64,000 bases of DNA from Fulvimarina endophytica. GTDB taxonomy: Bacteria; Pseudomonadota; Alphaproteobacteria; Rhizobiales; Rhizobiaceae. The DNA lies in contig NZ_QURL01000002.1 of the NCBI RefSeq assembly GCF_003403015.1, forward strand, positions 124,001 through 188,000. Direction: 5' to 3'. Each line of letters starts with the position of its first letter. Position 1 is the first letter of the stretch. The position numbers and the translations under genes were made by a program. The notes under the pieces are model-generated. The model was not told the DNA's origin. It worked only from the letters and a program-made list of their open reading frames with translations, and searched no databases. Positions 8,358 to 14,760 of the stretch are shown here, in pieces.

Positions 8358-8652
8358 CTGATGTCTCCGCCGATGGGGCGCTGCGGGCCTTTGTCTCGCG
8401 CCCGAGCCGCAGGATGGTTTCGGCGACATCGACCGGGTCGACCTCGTTCAAGTCCAAGCCGGCGAAGTTGGCATATGCGCCGGCGAGGCATCCGAGGGCC
8501 GAGGTGTGCCCCATGGAGGCGAAGACGAAAGCCTGTTCGGGCGTCTCGGCGAGCTGAATCACGGAGGTCATTGCCTCGGTGACCCGCTTCGCGATCAGGT
8601 TCAACAAATCGGCTTCGGTCTGCGGGATCATGATGGTCTGCTGATGAGCCAT
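8347..8652 (-). CDS. small phage protein, function unknown
   Basis: 101 residues starting MAHQQTIM, with GGAG seven bases before the ATG. The sequence is mostly helical and acidic (AETPEQAFVF, LDLNEVDPVDVAETILRL). It has no recognised family. It ends inside the first codons of the Gp37/68 gene, indicating translational coupling. Confidence 0.65.
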   Translation of the reverse strand: MAHQQTIMIPQTEADLLNLIAKRVTEAMTSVIQLAETPEQAFVFASMGHTSALGCLAGAYANFAGLDLNEVDPVDVAETILRLGRETKARSAPSAETSDGR

Positions 8653-8654
8653 TT

Positions 8655-8903
8655 TCACGCTCCGATACTGGTGAGTTGAAGGGTCCTGCGCGGAGCGGAC
8701 CGTCGGGCCGCAGCGGCGGGGTTGCGCTGGGCGTCCAGATGCTCGGCGCAGTACGGGATGCGGGAGCCGTCCTCGACGGCCGCGCCACAGCAGCGCTTTT
8801 CGGAGAAGGCCGGCGCGCGATCCGGCCAGAGGGGCCAGGCGCATTGCCCGGCCCGCCGATCGGCGAAAAGTGGATGGGGGTTCGGAGGGGGGGCGTGCTT
8901 CAC
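8655..8903 (-). CDS. small phage protein with GcrA-like Cys/His motif
   Basis: 82 residues from a GTG start at 8903. The middle contains C-x-W-P-x-W-P-D (Cys21), Cys38-Cys39-Gly and PYCAEH (Cys52, His55). This spacing resembles the C-terminal zinc-like motif of GcrA, the alphaproteobacterial cell-cycle regulator that partners with sigma-70 and senses adenine methylation. The N-terminal GcrA helix-turn-helix is absent. It may be a transcription-modulating phage protein; that is inference from the motif only. Confidence 0.6.
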   Translation of the reverse strand: MKHAPPPNPHPLFADRRAGQCAWPLWPDRAPAFSEKRCCGAAVEDGSRIPYCAEHLDAQRNPAAAARRSAPRRTLQLTSIGA

Positions 8904-8911
8904 GGGACGCC

Positions 8912-10006
8912 TCAGAACCGGATCGCGACATTCGGCACGAGGCCGGCGACGATCGCCTGCACGACGGCCTTCGCCTTCGCCTCGTCGATCTCGCCCGCGT
9001 CCATGATCGCGACCTTCGCCGCCTTCATGACCTCGGAACGGTGGGCGATGTCGGCGGCCCTGGCCTCGGCGGCTTCGCGCTCTTTCCTCTCATTCTCGAT
9101 GCGCGCGTTCTCTTCGTCCTCCCGCCTGCGAGCCTCGGCATCGTGTTCGTCCTGGATGCGCTGCAGCTCGGCCTCGTGTTCAAGCTGAAGGCGGCGCCGC
9201 TCTTCTTCCCGCGCCCGTTCGGCCGCTTCCTCCTGGCGCATCCTCTCGGCTTCGGCCGCGCGCGCCTGGCGCTGACGCTCGGCTTCGGCCGCTTCCGCTT
9301 CCTGCCGTTCGCGCTCGATGCGTTCCGCCTCCCGCTGCCTCTCTTCGGCTTCGGCCGCCTCCTTCTCCTCCTGCAGGCGCCGCTGCTCGCGAAGAGCTTC
9401 GAGCTCGCGGCGATCGGCCTCGGCCTGCTCGGCCCGAACGAGTTCGGATCGCAGGGTGTGAAGCGCGTTGTCACGGCGGGCGCCCGCCGGCTCGGCATAT
9501 TCCTGATGGGTCTCCTTGGTGATCTCCATCGCTTCGAGCTGCGCGATGCGCTCGCGGATCTCGTCGGCCGTCGTCGAGGGCGTGATCGCGGCGAGATCCG
9601 CGAGCTCAGCCATGTCCCGCTCGCGGGCGTTCTTGCGAACCTCCTCGGCGGTCTCCCAATCGGTGAGCGGCTGGCGGGCCTCGTCCCGCAGGGCGTCGAA
9701 CCGCGCGGACATCGACCTGCGGGCCTCGTTCACCTTGCCGATCTGCTTGCGCCAGTCCTCGGTCAGCCGCAGGCCGGCCTTGTCGACCTCGACCTTCCTC
9801 TTGGAGACTTCATGCGCCAGCGAAGCGATGGCCTTCCGGCCCTTGTCGGTGGACAGGTCCGGCTTGTGGGCGCGAACCTTCTCGGCCATCGCCTCGTAGA
9901 AGGCGTCGAGCTTGGTCTCGTCGACGAGGACGAGGGACGGGTCTCGCTCGACGGTCGCGACGATGTCCGTCCCGGTTTCGGTCATGGTTTCGGCAACTGC
10001 GCTCAT
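8912..10006 (-). CDS. phage coiled-coil protein (DUF1351-like)
   Basis: 364 residues starting MSAVAETMTE. Residues 1-170 are helical with Lys/Glu-rich stretches and RKAIASLAHEVSKRKV-type sequence seen in phage proteins encoded beside exonuclease and annealing genes. Residues about 180-320 are a long Glu/Arg/Ala coiled coil; a compact C-terminus ends in a possible globular domain. It probably acts with the neighbouring recombination proteins, perhaps as a scaffold, but this is based on position. The frame upstream of 10006 is low-complexity. Confidence 0.75.
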   Translation of the reverse strand: MSAVAETMTETGTDIVATVERDPSLVLVDETKLDAFYEAMAEKVRAHKPDLSTDKGRKAIASLAHEVSKRKVEVDKAGLRLTEDWRKQIGKVNEARRSMSARFDALRDEARQPLTDWETAEEVRKNARERDMAELADLAAITPSTTADEIRERIAQLEAMEITKETHQEYAEPAGARRDNALHTLRSELVRAEQAEADRRELEALREQRRLQEEKEAAEAEERQREAERIERERQEAEAAEAERQRQARAAEAERMRQEEAAERAREEERRRLQLEHEAELQRIQDEHDAEARRREDEENARIENERKEREAAEARAADIAHRSEVMKAAKVAIMDAGEIDEAKAKAVVQAIVAGLVPNVAIRF

Positions 10007-10034
10007 GGTCGGGGTCTTTCGATCGGAGTAAGGT

Positions 10035-10274
10035 TCAGCCCGCCGCGCGCAGGCAGGCGGCGGCTTCGCGGCGGTGGCGTTCTTTGGTGAGGGGGCGGGC
10101 GACGGCGTCCCATTTCCGGCGGGCGAGGTCGAAGCTCCGTGTGCCGGTGACCTCGCCGAAGATCGCGATCGCGCCGCGCTCGGTGCGATCGAGCACCCGA
10201 CCATCATCGTCCTCGGGTGCGAAGGACGCGGTCAGGCGGCGCTGCGCCTGGAGAAGAAGGGCGCGGTCCATCAT
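10035..10274 (-). CDS. small phage protein, function unknown
   Basis: 79 residues beginning with two Met codons; the first overlaps the exonuclease stop (TGATG). It is basic and helical with no recognised motif. Confidence 0.6.
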   Translation of the reverse strand: MMDRALLLQAQRRLTASFAPEDDDGRVLDRTERGAIAIFGEVTGTRSFDLARRKWDAVARPLTKERHRREAAACLRAAG

Positions 10275-11275
10275 CAGCCCGCCTCGAGATAGCGGGGATC
10301 GATCGCACGCGGCTCGTCGTCATGAAGGGGAACGGCGAAGGCATAGCCGGCGCCGGCCAAGGCGTCGTCGTTGATCTCTCGCTGGAGCCACTTGCTCTCG
10401 ATGTAAGGGGGCAGCGTGACGGTCGACGGGAAGGGCGGATATCCGGGCCAGAGATCTGCCGTCAGGCAACGATCCCACAGGGCGAGCGCGGCCGAGACCT
10501 TCTTGTCGCCGAGCGTCAGAACATCCTCGTCGAGCTCCGTGATCGAGAGACAGCCCGGCCCGCCGCGCTCCTGGGACATCAGGAAACAGCGGATGGGCCG
10601 GCGATCGTTCGGGAACAGGCGCCGGATGCCGCGCCGGTAGAACGCGAGCTGGACGTCGTAGCCCATGTCGAACACCTGACGGCCGACGGTCGCAGGGGCC
10701 GCGCTGCGCTCGGTCGACTTGTAATCGACGATCGCGATGAAATCCGGGTAGGGATGGATGATGTCGATGAGAGCCCGGCACCAACGGCCGTTTTCCTGCC
10801 AGATGGCCGCGTGTTCGAGGATCGCGCCGGGGCCGAACAGGTCGGGGAGATCCTGATACTGCGCGACCTGCTTGCGGGCGAGCGCGACCAGGACCTCGGC
10901 CCGTCGATGCTGACCGATCAGGATCGGCGTCAGGCCGCTTTCGATCGCGATGTCGCGCTCTTCCTTCGCGGCCTTGGTCTGCCAGTTCTTGAAGTCGCAG
11001 ACCGCGATACCCCGGCCGTTGCCGAGCAGCATGGCGTGCATCGCGCTGCCGACATTCATCGTGCCGGTGCTCTCGTCCTCGTCCTCGACGTCGGAGTTGA
11101 GCCTTGGATGGGCGTGCCAGGCGTGAAGCGGCGACTCGTCGATGATGATGCGGGCGAGCGTCGAGGACAGGGACGGCTCGTGGCAGAGATCGTCGCCGTG
11201 ATAGGTCGCTTCGGGAACCGGATAGAGGCCGGGTTTCGTGATCGGAACGCCGGGCTCGAAAAGGGTGATCTTCAT
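10274..11275 (-). CDS. phage PD-(D/E)XK exonuclease (RecE/YqaJ-like)
   Basis: 333 residues starting MKITLFEPG. The core contains CRALIDIIHP followed by FIAIVDYKST, which supply the Asp and the D-x-K of the PD-(D/E)XK nuclease motifs, and a later Gln/Tyr helix (YDVQLAFYRRG) typical of the phage exonuclease subgroup. Such enzymes resect double-stranded ends to single strands for annealing. With the Sak4-like ATPase at the end of this operon it would form a two-component recombination system. The start overlaps the preceding stop (ATGA). Confidence 0.85.
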   Translation of the reverse strand: MKITLFEPGVPITKPGLYPVPEATYHGDDLCHEPSLSSTLARIIIDESPLHAWHAHPRLNSDVEDEDESTGTMNVGSAMHAMLLGNGRGIAVCDFKNWQTKAAKEERDIAIESGLTPILIGQHRRAEVLVALARKQVAQYQDLPDLFGPGAILEHAAIWQENGRWCRALIDIIHPYPDFIAIVDYKSTERSAAPATVGRQVFDMGYDVQLAFYRRGIRRLFPNDRRPIRCFLMSQERGGPGCLSITELDEDVLTLGDKKVSAALALWDRCLTADLWPGYPPFPSTVTLPPYIESKWLQREINDDALAGAGYAFAVPLHDDEPRAIDPRYLEAG

Positions 11276-11430
11276 GGGTGCTGTCCTTCGCGTTGCTTGA
11301 GGAGGCGCTCTATGGCGCGTTCGTGCTCGTCGATGCGGTCGCGCCGCCAATCGGTCGGGCGCTGCGCATTTTCGAGACGGGCTTCGGCGAGCATCCGCTC
11401 GCGATCTTCGAGGCTGATGGCGGCGATCAT
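11272..11430 (-). CDS. 52-residue phage protein
   Basis: Reads MIAAISLEDRERML and ends in a basic Glu/Arg helix. GGAAGG lies six bases before the ATG; its stop overlaps the exonuclease ATG (ATGA) and its start overlaps the stop of the upstream small gene. The fully helical, charged sequence suggests a small coiled-coil protein. Function unknown. Confidence 0.65.
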   Translation of the reverse strand: MIAAISLEDRERMLAEARLENAQRPTDWRRDRIDEHERAIERLLKQREGQHP

Positions 11431-11594
11431 CGCGGACCTTCCGATGCCGTCCGGTAGGACGAACCCAGGGTCGTTTCCTGGTTGGCGAGACCGGTGCGCT
11501 CCAGTGCGCCGTCAGCGATGAAACCGAGGGTCATGAGGGCCGCGAGTAGAGCGGTGCCGGCGAATGCGACGGCGATGGTGCGCGCCTGGTTCAT
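11427..11594 (-). CDS. 55-residue phage membrane peptide
   Basis: Starts MNQARTIAVAF and has one hydrophobic helix (residues about 6-27) followed by a polar tail. It is joined to both neighbours by four-base overlaps, which argues strongly that it is translated. A single-TM peptide inside a recombination operon is unusual; it may be a host-modifying protein. No family is recognised. Confidence 0.62.
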   Translation of the reverse strand: MNQARTIAVAFAGTALLAALMTLGFIADGALERTGLANQETTLGSSYRTASEGPR

Positions 11595-11827
11595 GCCGCA
11601 GCACTCCCCTCGGACGAGGTCCGCCGGGCGCGGTTCTCGCGCTCGAGCCGTCTCCCACTCCGATAATCAGCGGTACGAGCTTCGGAAATCTCGCGAAGCT
11701 GCTGTTCGGTGAAGAAGGAAAGGCCGGCCTTTCGCGCATAGTTCGCGGCATAGGCCTCGAACTTGGCCGTCGACCCGTCCTGCCAGACGAGGACGCGGCG
11801 TAACCGCTGGAGGTAGGATTTCATCAT
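11591..11827 (-). CDS. small basic phage protein
   Basis: About 78 residues starting MMKSYLQRLRR; GGGAG lies six bases before the first ATG. It is rich in Arg, with a helical N-terminus containing VLVWQDGSTAKFEAYA, and overlaps the next gene by four bases. No recognised family. Confidence 0.62.
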   Translation of the reverse strand: MMKSYLQRLRRVLVWQDGSTAKFEAYAANYARKAGLSFFTEQQLREISEARTADYRSGRRLERENRARRTSSEGSAAA

Positions 11828-11879
11828 GCCGATCTCCCTGGCGTTGGAGACGACGGCCCGCATGCCGGCGACCGCAATG

Positions 11880-12176
11880 TCAGGCCGCCGGACGACGCGC
11901 GTTGAGCTCGTCGATGGCTTCGAGGGCGAGGGTTCGGATCTCCGCGGGGAGACGGTCGCGGATCAGCCTGTGGCGCCGCCATTTGAAGAGGGCATTGGCC
12001 TTCCGCCGCTGCGCCTCGTCGAGGCGGGGCAGAGTTTCGAGATCGTGCGGATCGCCGCCGTAGAGGTCGGTGATCGCACTATGCATCTGGAAGAGAACGC
12101 CGCCGTCCTCGAAGGGAGCGGGCCGCCCGTAGGAGGTCGAGCGGTCGACGGTCTGGCTGCTGCTGGTGACGCTCAT
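11880..12176 (-). CDS. first gene of the leftward operon, function unknown
   Basis: 98 residues. The N-terminal 40 residues look disordered (Ser/Thr-rich); the C-terminal half is a basic helical region. Its start lies about 26 bp downstream of the predicted transcription start of the leftward promoter, so it is the promoter-proximal gene of the operon. No family is recognised. Confidence 0.65.
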   Translation of the reverse strand: MSVTSSSQTVDRSTSYGRPAPFEDGGVLFQMHSAITDLYGGDPHDLETLPRLDEAQRRKANALFKWRRHRLIRDRLPAEIRTLALEAIDELNARRPAA

Positions 12177-12208
12177 GGGGGTCTCGCTCTCATCGTCTGA
12201 TGAGACAA

Positions 12209-12237
12209 AACGTAGCGCTACACGCTACCCATGTCAA
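12209..12237 (-). promoter_or_regulatory. leftward early promoter with operators between the boxes
   Basis: On the minus strand, TTGACA (12237-12232) and TACGTT (12214-12209) are separated by 17 bp, a near-consensus sigma-70 promoter for the 12176-to-4063 operon. The spacer and -10 box contain GTAGCGTGTAGCGCTAC, i.e. repressor-type operator half-sites, so a bound repressor would occlude RNA polymerase. Confidence 0.7.
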
Positions 12238-12254
12238 CTACAAATGTAGCGATA
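12212..12254. promoter_or_regulatory. operator cluster OL-like (GTAGCG/CGCTAC half-sites)
   Basis: The palindrome GTAGCGCTAC (12212-12221), a further CGCTAC (12223-12228) and TGTAGCGATA (12245-12254) use the same half-site found upstream of the repressor and Cro genes at 13601-13677. The shared motif in both intergenic regions indicates one phage regulator controls both early operons. Confidence 0.65.
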
Positions 12255-12298
12255 AACGAAAACGTTGCGCACAGGTAATCCACAACTGCACCGGAACA

Positions 12299-12313
12299 GT
12301 TCTTGTTATGTTC
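12299..12313 (+). promoter_or_regulatory. LexA (SOS) box, GTTC-N7-GTTC
   Basis: GTTC-TTGTTAT-GTTC matches exactly the direct-repeat SOS box used by alphaproteobacterial LexA, including an AT-rich spacer. It lies 48 bp before the start of the 84-aa gene 12361..12615, in promoter position. Binding is inferred. Confidence 0.6.
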
Positions 12314-12360
12314 TCATTTCCGAGTCACGATGTCGCGGTGAGCAGCGTAGGAGTAAGAGC

Positions 12361-12615
12361 GTGAGGATCACAAATTTCGTCGTGCAATCGTTCGAGATCG
12401 GCAAGCGAGGCGTGCTGATCGCGGACCCGGCAGTCGAGGTGCAGTCGCAGGAGCAAGCGACGCGAATGTCTCAGAGGCTCATGGAGAGAAAGAGAAAGGT
12501 GGGGGTTGTCGCGTTCTCGCGAGAGGGCGACCCGGCCCTCGGTGAGTTCGAAGAGGCTCAGATCATCTTTGCGTCGGGCCAGGTGCCGGCCGAGGTCGAG
12601 GACATGGCCGCCTGA
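12361..12615 (+). CDS. 84-residue phage protein behind an SOS box; candidate antirepressor
   Basis: Starts at a GTG with GGAG seven bases upstream; ATG-started longer readings have no ribosome-binding site. The protein has an N-terminal beta hairpin-like part (RITNFVVQSFEIGKRGVLI), a helical middle and a C-terminal VGVVAFSREGDP segment similar to small conserved proteins I recall from Rhizobiales. It is a single-gene transcription unit between the leftward operon and the repressor operon. With a LexA box upstream it could be the SOS-induced trigger of lytic growth; this is inference. Confidence 0.65.
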   Translation: MRITNFVVQSFEIGKRGVLIADPAVEVQSQEQATRMSQRLMERKRKVGVVAFSREGDPALGEFEEAQIIFASGQVPAEVEDMAA

Positions 12616-12647
12616 GACACGGGAGCGGTGGCGCGGCGGCCCCGCTT

Positions 12648-12935
12648 TCATTCCCCGCGAGGAATGAGGTCCTCGAAGAGATTGCGATCCTGTGCAGGGA
12701 TCGAAGCAGGCGAAACTGCATCTCCCGCCTGTGGCCATGCGATGGCGAAACAGGAGAACGAACCGCCTGCCGGATAGCAAACCTCGTGCTGCCCGAAGAA
12801 GCGGTCGAAAGCGAAGACAAAACCTTTGTCGCTCGAAACCACGTCGTACCGGGCGATACTACCGGCCGCCAAGACGACGAGTAGCCCTCCGACCGCTGCG
12901 ATCCATGACAGCGGACGACCCAACCGGATGCTCAT
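12648..12935 (-). CDS. single-TM protein co-expressed with the repressor
   Basis: 95 residues starting MSIRLGRPLSW, with one TM helix at about residues 10-28 and an outside domain containing two Cys residues (one in EVCYPAG, one in SFSCFA) that could form a disulfide. Its ATG overlaps the repressor stop (ATGA), so it is expressed in the lysogen. Such repressor-linked membrane proteins are often superinfection-exclusion factors; no family match supports this here. Confidence 0.65.
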   Translation of the reverse strand: MSIRLGRPLSWIAAVGGLLVVLAAGSIARYDVVSSDKGFVFAFDRFFGQHEVCYPAGGSFSCFAIAWPQAGDAVSPASIPAQDRNLFEDLIPRGE

Positions 12936-13591
12936 CGCCGATTGTATTTCCCAACGACGCGGTGACAGATCGGCCATTCGATCCGCGACAAGGTGAATGT
13001 CTCCGGTGGATTGTATTGCTGGAGCGTCCATTCTCGATCGTTGAACGCGACCAGATGCTTCACCGTAGCCTCGGCCTCGCCGTCGGGCGGATTGTGGTAA
13101 AGGATGACGTCCTCGCCGCGCTCGGCTGGAAGGCGCGGATTGACAAGAGCGGTGTCGCCCGGCCGATACGCCGGCACCATGCTGTCACCTGTAACCAGCA
13201 GGCCGTAGCCTTCCTTCACATGAGCCAGCGGCGCAGGCCTTTTGACGAACTCGACCGGGTCGAAGGTGACGATGATGTGTCCGTCGCCGCCTCGAGCTGC
13301 GGCGTAGACCGGCAGATCAGCGCCGCCGACCAGATCTCGCCCAGAGATATGCTGCGGCGGCGCCGCATCCACCGGCCTTGCAGGAAGCGATTCGCTTCGC
13401 GGTGCTTGATCGCCGAAGATCCGCTCGATCGCGAGGACCTCGTCACCATCGATGTTCCGCTTGCGCTTCGTCATCTTGTTGACCGCCGCGCGGTCGATCG
13501 ACCGATTGAGCTCGGCCGTCAGCCGGCGCGCCAGTTCGGCCTGGGACATTCCGCTTCGCGCGAGCAGTTCGGTGAGCCACTGATCCAACAT
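12932..13591 (-). CDS. prophage repressor, HTH plus S24 peptidase-type domain
   Basis: 219 residues. Residues about 8-60 form a helix-turn-helix (SGMSQAELARRL, then RAAVNKM as recognition helix). Residues about 93-215 are a LexA/CI-type domain: catalytic Ser137 in GDSMVPAYRPGD and Lys178 in EATVKHL. No Ala-Gly or Cys-Gly dipeptide occurs in the hinge or domain, unlike repressors that self-cleave on RecA activation. AAGGGGG precedes the ATG at 13591. It is divergent from the Cro-like gene across the operator region and should repress both early operons. Confidence 0.9.
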   Translation of the reverse strand: MLDQWLTELLARSGMSQAELARRLTAELNRSIDRAAVNKMTKRKRNIDGDEVLAIERIFGDQAPRSESLPARPVDAAPPQHISGRDLVGGADLPVYAAARGGDGHIIVTFDPVEFVKRPAPLAHVKEGYGLLVTGDSMVPAYRPGDTALVNPRLPAERGEDVILYHNPPDGEAEATVKHLVAFNDREWTLQQYNPPETFTLSRIEWPICHRVVGKYNRR

Positions 13592-13600
13592 GCCCCCTTT

Positions 13601-13677
13601 GTAGCGCGTGGCGCTACGTCGCGCGCGTTCTAAAATCGCTACTTCACAGCGCCGAATTGTTGCGCTACGTTTGTAGC
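13601..13677. promoter_or_regulatory. operator region between repressor and Cro (OR-like)
   Basis: It contains the inverted repeat GTAGCG-N5-CGCTAC at 13601-13617, an ATCGCTAC half-site at 13635-13642, and CGCTAC-GTTT-GTAGC at 13663-13677, next to an AT-rich TTCTAAAAT that could serve as a -10 element. The same half-site occurs at the leftward promoter. Confidence 0.65.
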
Positions 13678-13678
13678 C

Positions 13679-13906
13679 ATGGAACCTGCTTCGACCATCG
13701 TTACGGCCCTCGGTGGCCCCACCAAAGTCGCGAAGATCGTTCGTGTTCATCGCACGCGCGTCTCAAACTGGTGTCGCCCGAAGGAAAAGGGCGGCACCGG
13801 AGGAATCATCCCGATCAAGCACGCTCCCGCCCTGATCGCGGCAGCGCGAGAGACCGGTTTGACCCTCTCCGCCGATGACTTTCTGCCAGCATCCGAGGCG
13901 GCCTGA
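13679..13906 (+). CDS. Cro-like / YdaS-type helix-turn-helix regulator
   Basis: 75 residues. The N-terminal 60 residues match small Cro/YdaS-like HTH proteins: TIVTALGGPTKVAKIV then VHRTRVSNWCR as recognition helix, followed by IPIKHAPALI. It is the first gene of the rightward early operon and divergent to the repressor. No Shine-Dalgarno sequence precedes the ATG, and an operator half-site lies immediately upstream, so the mRNA may be leaderless or nearly so. Confidence 0.8.
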   Translation: MEPASTIVTALGGPTKVAKIVRVHRTRVSNWCRPKEKGGTGGIIPIKHAPALIAAARETGLTLSADDFLPASEAA

Positions 13907-14439
13907 TGTTCGCCCCGATCGACCCTTTCCCTGTTCTGCCGGAACGATGCGATGCGGGCCGACCAGTAGGCGTCCCATCGGCCGCACCGGACCGCAGCGT
14001 CCGGTTCTTCGAAAAGTTCGAGCTGATCGCCTTCGTCCGTCATGCGCTCAAGATTGCCGGCCGGGGACGCGCCACGTCCGGCGAGAGTTCTTCCGAGGAC
14101 GGAACACTTCGTTCCGAGCCCGTCCATATCCTGATGTTCTCGGAACTGCGCCGCAGACCGGTCGATCACGATATCGAGGCGCTCAAGGAGTCGAAGCTCT
14201 GGCTCTCGCGCCTGACGACGGACGAGTATCAGGGGCCCGGCGACACGATCGGTGCGGCTCGCGGTCGCTTGGCCGACAAGCTCAACATCCCGGCCAGCTA
14301 CTTCAACCGCATGTGGAACCGCTCCCGTGAAATGACGGGTGTCGCGGGCGGCGCCTATCGCGCGCTTCAGCAAGCCTATCAGCAGCGATGCGCCCCGTTC
14401 GATCGGGCCACCGACGGCGATCCTTCCCAAACCGACTGA
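13906..14439 (+). CDS. phage protein, function unknown
   Basis: 177 residues, started by an ATG overlapping the Cro stop (TGATG). The first 80 residues look variable; the last 70 (LADKLNIPASYFNRMWNRS and the following Gly/Ala/Tyr helix) look like a compact helical DNA-binding domain seen in Rhizobiales prophages. It may be a CII-like activator by position, but I have no direct evidence. Confidence 0.65.
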   Translation: MFAPIDPFPVLPERCDAGRPVGVPSAAPDRSVRFFEKFELIAFVRHALKIAGRGRATSGESSSEDGTLRSEPVHILMFSELRRRPVDHDIEALKESKLWLSRLTTDEYQGPGDTIGAARGRLADKLNIPASYFNRMWNRSREMTGVAGGAYRALQQAYQQRCAPFDRATDGDPSQTD

Positions 14440-14484
14440 CGAATGAGGCGGGGCGAGCCGCCTGACACCTGACGGAGCAAGATC

Positions 14485-14760
14485 ATGACGACCCGACCAT
14501 CGGGACCCCCTCCCATTTCATGGCAGAAGAGCTGGATGAAGCTGCAGGGCCAGCTGATGCGCCAGCGCAAGGCGCTGGGCTGGAGCCAGCAGACGCTTGC
14601 CGACCTGACCGGAATGAGCCTTGCGACGGTCAAGCGCTGGGAGCTCGGCACGTCGACGCCGAACGCCATGGATCTCTTCCAGTGGGCGGCCGCGCTCGGC
14701 ATCGAGATCACGAGCACGGTTTCAGAAAGTGTCACAACTGACACCGCAGGTGCAGCGTGA
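14485..14760 (+). CDS. XRE-family helix-turn-helix protein
   Basis: 91 residues; residues about 20-75 form a HTH_3 domain with LMRQRKALGWSQQTLAD and MSLATVKRWELG as recognition helix. GGAG precedes the ATG within suitable distance. The stop overlaps the GTG start of the methyltransferase gene. It is a second early regulator in the rightward operon. Confidence 0.8.
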   Translation: MTTRPSGPPPISWQKSWMKLQGQLMRQRKALGWSQQTLADLTGMSLATVKRWELGTSTPNAMDLFQWAAALGIEITSTVSESVTTDTAGAA

